From Hyalella azteca (taxonomy: Eukaryota > Arthropoda > Malacostraca > Amphipoda > Hyalellidae): a stretch of DNA of 64,000 nucleotides. A program made the position numbers and the translations under genes. Under the pieces are notes generated by a model that did no database searches, was not told where the DNA came from, and saw only the letters and a list, made by a program, of their open reading frames with translations. Below, piece after piece: positions 45,825-57,803 of this stretch; the first letter of the stretch is position 1; every line of letters begins with the position of its first letter. Where the stretch lies: assembly GCF_000764305.2 (NCBI RefSeq), contig NW_025947133.1, positions 186,001 to 250,000 of the forward strand, written 5' to 3'.

Positions 45825-48800
45825 GGCCTTCATGTTTATCTGTTGAAAGTTTGTAGCCTAAAAAGTAAAGTCTGTGAAAATTATCCAAGTTTGACTTGAG
45901 CCCAAAAAACTTGAGCCGGAGAAACTGATACTACCTTCAAAAGCATCATCATGAGAGAGAACAAACGCTAAAATCTCACCAAACATTAAAATAAAATGAA
46001 AAAAGAGAAGCGAAAAATGAAATAGTGGAAACTGAACAGAAAAAAAAAACAGATAAGTCGTCGAGACCATGTAAATAACATCAAAATTGAACATCAACGA
46101 GTCTCAAAAAAATAATAATAATAATTAAAGCGGTTTTTTAGCTAATCATGGGTACATGATTTGATAATTATAAGTAATGAGTGGACGAATCCGAACACCT
46201 GTGCCTCGGTACGCATAGCACCGGCACGCAGCGCCAAGTGAAACAGATAAATTATGGAACTGTAGAAATATAGGTTAACTCGCTTCCATTGCAGAAGTAA
46301 TATCAAAGTTTCGTAAGCATCTAAATATTAAATATTGCTGGCTATTTTACGGATCATGGAAAAAGCGAGCGTGGGAACTGAAATTTGTTGATTTCTTACG
46401 CTTGTTAGACTTTACCCCCCATGTTCAAGTACGTATTAATGATCATGACTATTTAAAATGAAAAGATTAATTAAATACACGTAAATCAAATTCAGCTAAT
46501 GCATTTTTTCTGCAATAAAAAATCACTTCTCAAGGCTATAGTTACTTTAATAAGTATTACTCCTCGGCCACGACATTGACTAGGACGTTGTGTAGAACCA
46601 AAAACTCAATTGTAGTTCAAAACTCAGTCTCGATTAAAATCTCCGAGTTACTCTCATATTTGAAAATGCTTTGCTATTGTGTTTTTTACTGGCATTTACA
46701 GATAGGGAATTCTTCTTCCAATTACGATCGCATCATTTATAAAATGTTTTTTTTTCTTGTTCATTAGCAATAATACAATAACATCGATAATTGCGAAAAA
46801 AACATTACATGCTCCACTAAGCAAAGAAGCATTAGCCCTACTTCCTTCCGTTTATGAGCCGTAATAAATCACTCAATGCTGGACAGTGCCAGTCACCGTT
46901 TTATAACACTGCTGCATTGATGCACCAATGTCTTGAAATGTCACATTTGATTACTAGATATGCATTTAAAAAGAATAACTCCGTGACCATGCTTACCGTT
47001 AAGAAATTCAACATTAACGTAAAAATGAGCTCAAATTACATACGTTAGAATTTCTAATGTGTTTATTGTTACTCTAAAAATTATGCGTTTGAGAAATCTT
47101 TTGAGAATTCGTTTGAAATTCGTCCATGACTCATCTACTCATGCTAAAATGAGTAGACAACTCTCACACTAAGAAGAAAATGGGAGCTTGGCTCGCTGTT
47201 GTACTGTCCACATTTAACATTATTATAAATTATTAAACGTACCTGATGATGGCTGTAAAGACGATTCTGATGAATCTTCAGCCGATGAACTCATTTTAAC
47301 CTATGAACTTCAGCCGATGCACTCAACTGTAACACTGACCGACGATGGTTGGGCACAGGAGTAACAACTGAATCGACAGTTTTGCGGACCCGCCTGCGAA
47401 CTAGCCTGCGGACTGGTGCAACTGAACCACTCATAAGTCCTTCAATACTGAACGGATTTGCTTGCATTTTGGAATGTGAGTATCTATCATTCATACGCTG
47501 CCGCGGGAATTATTACAAATTTTTACAAAAATTATTTTTTATCTAAAACCAATAAACGTATTTGTTGATCAACCGAGACACCCATAATTCCTTCAATGGT
47601 GAACAGATTTGCTTGAATTTTGGAATATAAGTAGTTTTTTTCTATACGCTGTGGTAGGAATTATTAAAGATTTTTATATCAATTAGTTTTAGAATCATGT
47701 TCACATGTCCGTTATAAATACTTTCGCTGTAACTACGCATATTCTACAAGAGAAGGGTAATGACTTCGACCATTTGACATTGGTCCTCGGTCGGATCAAA
47801 ATTGATTACCAATTTCAGAACCATTCAGTATGATTTACTTACAGTTCAAGTTCAGATATTATTAACACGAATAACATATAAGATACCTTTAGTTACAATT
47901 AAGTTACACAATTTGCTCCAAACTCCTTGTTAAAGGATATTTGACCTAAATCGCTTCAACATCTGCTCAAATTTCCCGTAGATATTGTCCCGCGTTCATT
48001 CCTCGCATCGCAACGTATCATTACAACTACGTTGTCAATGACGGATAATGCATGAACTTTGAGAAATATATCGTCCCGCCCTAATGCCTTTATTTTTGAG
48101 GCTGCCATGCCTAATATCAAAATCAAGTATTCAAAACTTCATTCTTTATTCAAAATTGCATATATATATTTGCATTTCTATTTTGAGTAAAATTTAATTT
48201 GTTCGAAGTACATTGTCCTGCCCATTTAACGATTCTGCAGATGCATTCAAACATCAGTTCCGAATTCTGCAATACGTTTCGATTGGTGAAATGAAACAAA
48301 TTATAAATAGTGGTTATTACTGTACTCTAATTGCGGCAGTTACTGTATAAACGCGCTAAAACAGCCACTGTATATGTATTGCGATGGCTTTGAAAATACA
48401 CCCATGCATGCACTCTAATTCCCACCAGTATATGTAATCTATATGAACTCACGGCTTTATATATCACTATATAGCTTGGCTTATAATTAATCGGTTATAG
48501 TAATGGGACTAATGTACCAATAAGGAAACGGATAAGTGTCATGTTTTGGGGCCCAGCTGACTCAACGCATACCGTAAGCACCCTGCTCACTAAGCGTATA
48601 CAAACCTATCACTGTGCAGTATACAAGCGTATACAAGACTAAGCGTGTACAAACCTATCACCTACACTGTGCAGCACTCTACTTCGCTAAGTGTATCTAA
48701 TCAAGTGTAATGGAAAGTGTAAGTATTAAATAGGAATAAATATATAGATTGTATAGTTGTTATAGTCCGCCTGTAAGTAAATGTCTTAAAGGTAATCACG

Positions 48801-48870
48801 GAACCGCAAAAATAAAGGTGTTTATCTAGCGCGCTTCTGTGATTCAGGTTTGGATACCAAATCACGCATT
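45825..48870. other. Intergenic DNA with two copies of a short repeat
   Basis: No gene recognised. About 47430-47520 and 47585-47675 are related (CCTTCAAT..TGAACnGATTTGCTTG and ATACGCTG...GGAATTATTA). About 48590-48715 has several GCGTATACAAACCTATCAC units. Confidence 0.45.
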
Positions 48871-49550
48871 AAGGGGACCGACTTGGTGAGAAATAAACAA
48901 TTTTGACTTTTCCGTTTTCTCGGCTCTTTTTGTAGCTGCTGAAAAGGAGCGTCTAACGCAACAAACCGCATGTCTGTGCGTGCTCAAGATTTTGCGTAAA
49001 GCAATTTTAAAAATATATAAAATGTCCTTTTTAGCGCATTTTCTCATTTATGGAAAAAATTCACTATTGTGCTCGCCATGTCCGTCCGTTCGTCTGTCCG
49101 TGACCTCAAGTTTTCGTCGACGAGAAAATGCGCTCTCTGTCACTCACTGCAGTGAGTACTGAGTTATATTTTTTAACAATATGTTCAAAGATTTCTTCGA
49201 ATTAAATCTGCATTTATAGATCATTACTTTAATTAATTGTCAATTGTTTGTACTCGCTTGAAAGCTCCAAACAAGACGTGTTCAACAAAGCTACTACCAT
49301 GGATGTACACGCAATACATTTTGCGTAATGCAGTTTTGAAATTTCATAAAATGAGCATTTAATAACAATAATAATTTCATTTAGAAACGGTATTCATCGA
49401 TCATTATTTGCGTTAATTGCAAAGTGTTTGCAGTCGTTTGAAAACTACAAACGACGAGCGTTAAAAAAAAACAAATATCACGGATGTACATGCAATAATT
49501 TTTGCGTAATGCAGTTTGGAACTTATATAAAATCAATATTTTATACATCT
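48870..49550. repeat. Degenerate tandem repeat with a piggyBac-like MITE end
   Basis: Begins with TTAAGGGGACCGACTTGG, an end of the 20987-21323 MITE family. Then three related units follow, each with TTTTGCGTAAnGCAnTTT and ATATAAAAT (near 48995, 49320 and 49500), spaced irregularly by about 180-330 bp. No opposite end of the MITE was found. Confidence 0.5.
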
Positions 49551-49752
49551 ATATATATAAAAAATATGATACAATATAATAAATAAAGAATTATAATAAA
49601 TATCGATTATTTACGATAAACTGGACAAGATCCAGTAATAGACGCGTGCTGGTACCCTAAATGCAAATAATTGGCAATGGGGAAGCTTGGGCTATAATAT
49701 CATGAATATTTTTAGGCATATTATTCTTTTTTCAATAATTTTGATTTTCTTT

Positions 49753-50607
49753 GGCTACCGCTACCGCTACACCCTCTAGATTGTAGCGAGCGCTACCGCT
49801 ACCGCTACAGTAAAATGAAGCGCCGATACTTTAGCCGCTACAATGGCCAAAATTATTGGAAATCTCTAAATATTTATTGTTGTGAAAAAAATTTATATAT
49901 ATTAAAAAATTGAAAATAAATTTTTTTAATTTTCGAAAATTAGATGAGAAATTCATTGTACATCTGTAAGATTGGAGATACTGGATTCTTTGGAAGTGTT
50001 GTCTTTAAAAAGTAATTTTTAAACGTATATTATTATGTTTTACCTTCCCTAAATGGATGTCTACTTTAATCTACCAATCTCAAAAATTATCCACATATAC
50101 TTATAAAGAATCAGTCTTTTATTTTTATATATGGATTATTTTTGAGATTAATAGCTTAAAGTAGACATCCATGTAGGGAAGGTGAAACATTAAAATAACT
50201 GTGTAAAAATAACTGTAAGCAAACTGAAACACGAAAAATACCTGTAAGTGGGAACTGGGAACAACTTAACAAGTAACAACTAACATGTTGACACTAGCAG
50301 AAGGCTGAGGTTGACAACATTACACCGAAATCTTTCGTACAGTTTTATTCTGTAATTTATATTATGTATGAATCATGCTGGTTTTTAAATAATATTCAAT
50401 ACTATTAAGTAAAACCTAAAGGCTTTATCTATAAATGTAGCGGTAGCGCTGTAGCGGCAAAATCTCGTATCGCTACTTATATATGTAGCGGGCGCTACCG
50501 CTACCGCTATAATTGCTCAAATGTAGCGCCGCTACCGCTACCGCTAGTGAAAATGTAGCGGCCGCTAGTAGCGGCCGCTACATGTAGCGCGCTACTGCTC
50601 ACCTCTG
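49753..50607. mobile_element. Second hAT-like TGTAGCGGCCGCTACA element, disrupted
   Basis: Positions 50280-50607 match 28605-28923 closely (ACATGTTGACACTA, GGTTGACAACATTACACC, AAAGGCTTTATCTATAAATG) and end in GCTCACCTCTG, the right terminus. About 49753-49870 carries CTACCGCTACCGCTACA modules like 28440-28560. The segment between holds an imperfect hairpin (50041-50190) and the repeat shared with 42060-42180. No left terminus or target duplication could be assigned. Confidence 0.65.
50041..50190. repeat. Imperfect hairpin, arms of about 32 bp
   Basis: TACCTTCCCTAAATGGATGT at the left pairs with ACATCCATGTAGGGAAGGTG at the right, continuing through CTACTTTAA / TTAAAGTAG. It is preceded by the 49915-50036 block that also adjoins the perfect hairpin at 41855-42005. 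Confidence 0.75.
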
Positions 50608-51125
50608 CAGGCTATCGACATGAACGCTCCATTGATTGCATTGTTGTTTGAATTGTGTTGTTTATGCATTCGTTTGCTTTATATTTTGAAACGCAATTAA
50701 GATTATTTCTCAGTAATCATCGTAACGCATGACATTTATTTACGACCAGCTTAACAACATTTCCATATTATTGACTATGCATGTAAACATGTATTGTCAG
50801 TCTTGTGAATTAGTAAAAGCCACACAAGCACCAAACAAGCACATTGAAATCTGAGTGGACTGCAAAGTGTGTGGGGAGGGGGAGCGGGATGTTTATCAAG
50901 GACCCACAGAAGATTTATAGCCATAGGACAGACCTGCCTTTCGTCCGAAGTCCGAACTACGACAACGGAGGGGTAAATCTCGATTAAATCTACGGAAAAT
51001 AACACCATAAACATGATTCAGAAACGCTTGGTATAGCGATCGATGACGAATAAAGAGTTAAACCTACTGGTATCGCGAAAATGTTGATTGCGATTGATTC
51101 ACCTTAAAATAAGGTGATTGATTCA

Positions 51126-51437
51126 CGTTATTTCATCACTCCGCACTCTCTGGGTTTAATATTTTCTGAGATATAAGCGTTGAAGTAATCAAACCGTATG
51201 AGGTAGTGTTGCGCTAAGCACTATTGGCGAGTGCTAAATGTTGTGGTCGAGTACGGAATGATTATTTACAGTGAATAAGTAATTGATTCATGTTATTTCA
51301 TATATCCGCACTCTCTGGGTTGAATATTTTCTGAGATATAAGCGTTGAAGTAATCAAACCGTAAGAGGTAGTTTTGCGCTAAGCAGTATTGGCGAGTGCT
51401 AAATGTTGTGGTCGAGTGCGGAGTGATTATTTACAGT
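51126..51437 (+). repeat. Repeat R2, tandem pair, period about 165 bp
   Basis: Two units starting GTTATTTCATnAnTCCGCAC, with AAGCGTTGAAGTAATCAAAC and GAGTGCTAAATGTTGTGGTC. They are inverted relative to the R2 pair at 32870-34080. Confidence 0.85.
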
Positions 51438-51962
51438 ATACAAAATGTTCAAATATTTGACAACAAAACAATTATATGAAAACATATAAGCATTTTTAAG
51501 AGGAGATGCATTAAATATTATTATATGTTACTATGGTTCATTAATTCCTGAACAATAAGTATTTTCAAGCTAGGGAACAGTGTGATAACTTAAACACATA
51601 GGCTTTTCGTGAAAAACATTGATTGTATGTCAAGACTATGGGATTAGAACGTAGACCGTCTCGCCAGTACACGAGGGTTGGCTTGGATCGTAGACCCCAT
51701 TCGCTGCGACACTGCAGGTGCCGCCGCTGTACTTGAACATGAGTTTGCCTGTAAATCAGGAACCAAATTAGCGTTCGTGATGCGTCATGAAGAAGTAAGC
51801 GTATTTCATCAGGCGTTTTAGTCAAAAAAGAAGAAATCTATAAACTATTTTTTTATAATATTAATATTCTCACTGAAATTAGACTGTCGCATGATTTGAG
51901 TGACTTAAACGATGAAAAAAGGGTTCATTTGTACACAATTGCGTACTTCACAAACATACTGT
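51438..51962 (-). repeat. Partial duplicate of the 59.2-60.0 kb segment, with exon 4 of the secreted gene
   Basis: Aligns with 59240-59442 and 59713-60035, lacking about 270 bp present there. On the minus strand it includes a copy of the exon at 59730-59821 (KLMFKYSGGTCS...). Divergence is scattered single changes and small indels. The match stops exactly at the N at 51963. Confidence 0.88.
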
Positions 51963-51963
51963 N
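51963..51963. other. Assembly gap (single N) with a 29-bp duplicated edge
   Basis: An N sits between the duplicate of the 59-60 kb segment and a transposase fragment. The 29 bp right after it (51964-51992, CTCTGTTTACGTCCCGCCTC...) is repeated exactly at 51993-52021, as expected when contig ends overlap without being merged. Confidence 0.85.
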
Positions 51964-51994
51964 CTCTGTTTACGTCCCGCCTCTACCAGCAACT

Positions 51995-52161
51995 CTGTTT
52001 ACGTCCCGCCTCTACCAGCAACTCGGGTTGATCTGAAGAACCGTATCACTGCTACGGTGCTCTCGGCGACAGAAGATATGCTTTCTCGTGTGTGGGACGA
52101 GTTTGGCTACCGTTTAGATGTTTACCGTGCAGCACAAGGGGGACATGTTGAACATTTATAA
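51995..52161 (+). pseudogene. C-terminal end of a Tc1/mariner transposase
   Basis: The plus-strand frame reads VYVPPLPATRVDLKNRITAT, then SRVWDEFGYRLDVYRAAQGG and HVEHL before TAA. This is the usual C-terminus of a group of arthropod mariner-type transposases. The rest of the gene is lost at the gap on its left, so it may be intact elsewhere in the genome. Confidence 0.85.
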
Positions 52162-52649
52162 ATATGTACAAAAATTAATCTTTTCTTTCCATTGGTGTAT
52201 AAATTATTCATTCAGAATTCATACTTGAATGAATACAAATTTATTAAATTGGGTAAATCGTTTGGAATAGCCCTGTAGAGCTTATGATATATATATATAT
52301 TCCACTAAAGGATACTTTCCACTATGTAGGCATCAATATTTCAGCAATGCTTTCTTTCTATTAACTTTTAAAAAAGCATCCAGTTTAAAGAGACCCTAAA
52401 CGATCAAGCTGCTTAAGTAAATCGATTGGCGCGCTCTACAATCAACCTAAATCTGGGCTTCAATGTTTTTATAAGAATCTCCCTCTTGTTAGAAATGGGA
52501 TTAGTTTACATATGTGCGTTCGCTAGTGGTTGTTTTTCGATCTGCTGTGTGGACTTTGTTGGTGAGCAATGGTTTTCAATAATGATTTTGCCTTCTTGCT
52601 AAAAATATGCACATCTTTCTATTAATCAAACTTTATATCAATCGCTATC

Positions 52650-53027
52650 AAGCCTCGCTTCAAGCGTCAATCGGGTTCCTACACGGTCAATCACGTATGA
52701 GTCAAGCAATTGACTCAAACAGCTTGATCATTTAAAGACTCCTTTATAATAGATGTGTGAACCATCAACCATTCTTCCCAAAGAACCGAAGACCCATGGT
52801 ATTATATCCTCCAAGCCAATGCCTCTCTGGTACATAACTTCTGTATTCACCAAACTCAGCAGCTTGCACGCCTTCCTCGTTGTACGTTGGAAAATATTTC
52901 CCGACTTTCTTAGTAATTCACACTACAAACCGAAGTATTGTCCTGTGATCGTTCATGGCATTGCGCAGGGGTTCTAAATTTAACGGCCATATAAAATATT
53001 TTAAAACATTTTTTCAGCCTTGTCTAA
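52650..53027 (+). repeat. Duplicated segment, copy without retrotransposon (empty site)
   Basis: Matches 54308-54659 plus 57803-57835, from AAGCCTC to TTTTTTCAGCCTTGTCT. Differences are scattered. In this copy AAAATATTTTAAAACATTTT is continuous, whereas in the other copy the non-LTR element interrupts it. Open frames inside have no domain. Confidence 0.88.
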
Positions 53028-54029
53028 GGGCCCCATACACCATAGAGTCCACTCGCGAGTCTAGCCCGGCTAACCTCAAAAACCCCCCAAACATGGCGCC
53101 AAACGAGCCGAGGTGGGCAAAAAAAAGGCGAGCCGAGCCAGGGCTTCCACTGCTTGCTGTGGGGCTTGGCTGAGCCAGCGTTGCCAGATGGTATATTTCT
53201 ATACCAGATTTCACAAATCTGGTATTTTCAGAAGGTGTCTGGTATGAATATTTTAGAACTGGTATATATGCCTAAATCTGGTATTTTTCTGGTATTTTCT
53301 GACTTACTGCAAATTTACTGTATTAAGTTCCACCTCTGAAATTTGAACTTCCTCCAGCGTTGGCGTGGATTATATTATTATTTATATAGATTGCCTTCAG
53401 AGCGGCGCGAAATTAGAGCTTTCCCGCCATTTTTGGAACCGCAAGTTTACCGCTTGATGAAATAACCCCAATCTAATTGTTAACATTTAACAAAAGTGCT
53501 TAGTGCAATATAAGCACGAGAGCGGTGATCCTTGATTGATTACTGATCAGTGATGATATAGCCTAGGACGAGTGAGGTTGTAGAACTGATCTCTTCGACG
53601 CAGGCTCCACCATTTTTGTTTGGTGGTTTTGAATTCTAGAGTGCTACTTATTGGAGTGCCACTTGAATTCTGGGGTGCCATTCAATATTTCACTGATCTT
53701 AAAAATCATCGTCCATTCATAGAACTGGCTGCCTACTGCACCACGTGTCTACTTTGACCTGTCTCCAAAGCATTCGTGGAGTGAATGTTTTCACAAGTCA
53801 CCTATGTGAAAAACAAGTAACGAAATAAAATTTCAACTAATGTACTGCAGTCCCTTATTCGGACCAAAAGCTATCTGCTCAGCCGTAAAAAGTGATCAAA
53901 CCCGAAATGTTAGATTAATGCAATATGCAAGCATGTATGAAAATGGAAGATGACCTGTAAGCATGTATGAAAACGGAAGATGACCTGTTTCCTTGGCTTG
54001 CTCATGTTGAGCGAAGGGGAAGAAGTGCC

Positions 54030-54307
54030 ACACTGATAAATGCACAGACCGAGTATGAACATCTTCAAAAACAGACTAGACGAAGCTATGCAGGAGCATA
54101 TGTTCAGTCTTAAAATGCCTAGCAAATTACGGAGCAGGCAATAAGTCCAGCATCTATCTGAATCAATCGTCAGTTATGGAAAGATCGGGTTCCAAAGGCC
54201 GGATCGCCTTGTGAATCAAGTCACGAAAAGTTCAAGAATCGGCAACAGGCCATGGGCCTATTTCTTCAACGCCGACACTTCTATTCTATTCTATTCTATT
54301 CTATTCT
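54030..54307 (+). mobile_element. Retrotransposon family T, 3' end with (TTCTA)n tail
   Basis: Starts within the C-terminal coding end (AGTATGAACATCTTCAAAAA = frame with MNIFKNRLDEAMQEHM) and runs through the family 3' UTR to a (TTCTA)n microsatellite at about 54281-54307. It is 5'-truncated and sits right before the second copy of the 52650-53027 duplicate. Confidence 0.85.
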
Positions 54308-54659
54308 AAGCCTCACTTCAAGCGTCAATCGGGTTCCTAGCTACACGGTCAATCACGTATTAGTCAAGCGATTGACTCAAACAGCTTGATCATTTAAAGA
54401 CTCCTTTATAATATATGTGTGAACCATCAGCCATTCTTCCCAAAGAACCGAAGACCCTTGGTATTATGTCCTCCAAGCCAATTCCTCTCGGGTAGATAAC
54501 TTCTGTTTTCACCAAACTCAGCTTGCACAATTCTTCGTTGTACTTGGAAAATATTTCCCGACTTTCTTAGTAATTCACACTACAAACCGAAGTATTGTCC
54601 TGTGATCGTTCATGGCATTACGCAGGGGTTGTAAATTTAACAGCCATATAAAATATTTT

Positions 54660-57600
54660 TTTAAATGAGTATGAACTCTTGAGTTTATGTGTCCGCTTAC
54701 CTGCGCTGGAGCTATCTATCTTTTGCGTCTATAGACCACCTTCCAACAGCATTCGAACATCCAATGAACTGTTCTCAGTCGAGGTTCTTTCGAAAATAAA
54801 GGGAACTAGTAAAACAATTCTTTGTGGGGACTTCAATATAAATCTGTCCAACCCTCTTAATTTATGCTGGACCAATTTTTTTATACATGAAATTCTGTGT
54901 AGCAATTTTTATCCAGTTATAACCAAACCAACCAGAATCTCTCCTCAAAACCCCATTACCCCGTTCTCGTTACTTGACCATACTATCTGGTGTAACTTTT
55001 CTTTTTGATCCAATCCCCATTCAGCCGTTGTTGACTGCGACTTGTCTGATCACTTCATTGACGTTCTTTCACTTTGAAACAAGATTTCCGTTTGTTTCAC
55101 TTCCGAGGAAAATTCGCGTGATTAATGATGAAAATATTCATAAGTTCAAGGAAAACATGAGACTTTTTCCATCGGCATTTCTTTCAAATATTAACGAACC
55201 TAACGCAGCAATGCACTCCTTTATATCTGAACTTTCTAAAATTTATAATAAATCATTTCCCATAAAGTTTGTATCAGTAAAAACATAAGCCTCCTTGGGT
55301 GACAGCTGAAATTAAGTCTGCTATCAAGAAGGAACATAAGCTTCTGAAGCTCTCCCGCTCTGGTGTAATTCTTCGTCGATCTTATGCCACTTATCGAAAT
55401 AGAATAGAATAGAAGTGTCGGCGTTGAAGAAATAGGCCCATGGCCTGTTGCCGATTCTTGAACTTTTCGTGACTTGATTCACAAAGGATCCGGCCTTTGG
55501 AACCCGATCTTTCCATAACTGACGATTGATTGAGATAGCTGCTGGACTTATTGCCTGGTCCGTAATTTGCTAGGCATTTTAAGACTGAACATATGCTCCT
55601 AAATGCGTTAATCATGACTGTCAAAAAGCAAATTCTACGCAGCCAAAATCGAGCAGGCGTCGAATGACTCAAAGGTTCTTTGGAAAATTGTCAACAACTT
55701 GCTTGTAAAAAATGTTGTTAAAAAAAAGAATTGAATTGTTAAAAAATAATGAGATAATTTCCGGTACCGATGCAGCAACTGAATTTAACAATTATTTCAT
55801 CTCTGTTGCTAACGATATCACAAAAAACTTAGGTCCTGTGAACGATAACTTGATGAATGAAATTCCCTCCTGTGAGGCATCCTGCTTCCTTTTTCCTACT
55901 TCTGAATTTGAGATAAAGCAAATTTTACGACTGTGCAAGGGCAAAAAACTTCAGGTCGATGAATTTCAGCCAAGAATATTGTATCTTGTAGCTGACACTG
56001 TAGCGCCAGTCGTAGCGCATATTTTTAACCTCTGTATGTCCACAGGAGTGTATCCTAATTTACTGAGACGAGCTCGAGTTTTACCTATTTTTAAGTCGGG
56101 TGACCCTTACAAAGTCTCTAATTACCGTCCTATATCAACCCTGTCATATCTTAATAAGATTTTTGAAAAAATTCTCCACTCTAGACTAACTACTTTTTTC
56201 GATAAATTTTCAATTATATCTGATAACCAGTTTGGTTTCCGTAAGGGTAGCAACACAACCATGGCTATATTTTATCTAGTTCAAGACCTTCTTAGAGCGT
56301 ACCTTTCAAAAGATTACTGTGTCGCTCTTTTTCTGGACCTACAGAAGGCTTTTGATTGTGTGAATCACCGAATTCTTTTAGGGAAGCTACACCGTTATGG
56401 TATTAGAGGGACCTTCCTCTCACTTATTCAGTCCTACCTCTCGAACAGAGAACAGTTCGTCGCGTTAAACGAGTTCAATTCACCCATAAAACCAATCAAT
56501 ATATTTAGGTGTGCCACAAGGCTCTGTACTGGGACCTCTTTTCTTTACTATTTTTATTAATGACATTGCTTCGTCTTTTAATGTGAACTGCAAACTTTTT
56601 GCCGACGACGCAGTGTTTTATGTCTCGAGAAGTTCCTTCGACGAAGTGTGCGATAACATATCGGAACTGACTGTGCATTTGTCGAGATGGCTTTTAGATA
56701 ACAAGCTAGTAGCTCACACTGACAAGACTAAGTTGATTCTTTTTACTCCTAGACCCGTTTCCGTCCTACGTGATATAACCTTTAATGGCACAATATTACA
56801 ATGGGTCGACGAATTTAGATATCTTGGTTTAATCCTCGATAACAAGATTTCCTTCAATAAGCACATCAACTACGTCTGTCAGGGGCTGAGTAAAGCCCAC
56901 GGAGTTTTGCGTGCATTATCGAGCGTCCTACCTTTTACTTTGTTAAAAACGCTTTTCTACGCATTTTCTGTTTCTAAACTAGCAAACACTTTGGTAATCT
57001 GAGCGGTGTACCTTTTAATACAAAGAAGAGGGTCATTACGCTAGTTAATAAAACATTGCGTTCCATGCTTAGGGTTAAGTATGATGTCAATAATATTCCT
57101 TTGACTCGCACCAGCGTATTATATAAGCAGTCTAAAATCTTGAAACTCGACGATATGTATAAATTTGAGCTTGAGCTTTTAAAATTCATGCATAGGGCAC
57201 TTTTCCATGATGATCGTTTTTTTTTTTTTTTTTGGTCTGCCTTCGCCTCTCTCGTCCCTCAACATTCCCATAAAGCCAGGGGCGTAGGATTTAACTTGCC
57301 AGCGGTTCGTCTGGAAGTAGAAAAAATCGGTACTGTTTTTAACTGCGTCAAATATTTTAATGAATCGCATGAAGATTTTAAAAAATATTGTTCCAAATTA
57401 CTTTTAAAAACGAAATTCCGTAAATTTATTCTTGACCAATATTAATTCGACTTCGTTTGTCATGCAGGTTCTGAATATTTTTGACTCTATATTTCAAGCT
57501 TTTACCCGTATATAATCACTGTTATATTGATATTGCTTTGTTACGCTTAATTTTAGTGACATACCGTTATCAGTTTTCTTGAGGTTTTTTTTCCTTGTAT

Positions 57601-57803
57601 GTGTTTAATTTAGAAACTTTCTGTTGCTCTTAACTTCTTTGCCTTATCATTGGACTAGAGTTTTAAATCACCTCTGTTGCCTGCGAAGCTTATCTGCTTA
57701 TGGGCATTCACTTGGATGTCTCTATTATTTTGTAAATGTTTTTCTTTTTCTCTTTTGAATTGTAACTAGAGCTCCTTTGTGAATAAAAATCAATCAATCA
57801 ATT
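54660..57803 (+). mobile_element. Damaged CR1/Jockey-group non-LTR retrotransposon with (CAAT)n tail
   Basis: The 5' end is truncated. 54679-55008 is the end of an APE-type endonuclease (TILCGDFNINLSNP; VITKPTRISP; LLDHTIW). The reverse transcriptase follows: YRPISTLSYLNKIFEKILHS and DNQFGFRKGSNTTMA in 55712-56515; VALFLDLQKAFDCVNHRIL; then after a frameshift PQGSVLGPLFFTIFINDIA and the catalytic FADDAVFYV; further frames end near 57445. Frameshifts near 55010, 56510 and 57000 show it is dead. The tail AATCAATCAATCAATT ends near 57803. The insertion point is confirmed by the empty copy at 53000-53027. An inverted family-T tail interrupts it at 55393-55600. Confidence 0.92.
55393..55600 (-). 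mobile_element. Inverted family-T tail inserted in the non-LTR element
   Basis: Starts AATAGAATAGAATAG (the reversed TTCTA tail) and continues as the reverse complement of the T 3' UTR. It splits the endonuclease part from the reverse-transcriptase part, so it arrived after the host element. Confidence 0.88.

Noticed and set aside
53030..53170. GC-rich AAGGGCCCCATACACC...GAGCCAGCG region as a DNA transposon
   Set aside because: Terminal repeats and target duplication could not be shown.
54308..54659. Possible gene in the duplicated segment (also 52753-52977)
   Set aside because: The frames differ between copies and hold no domain.
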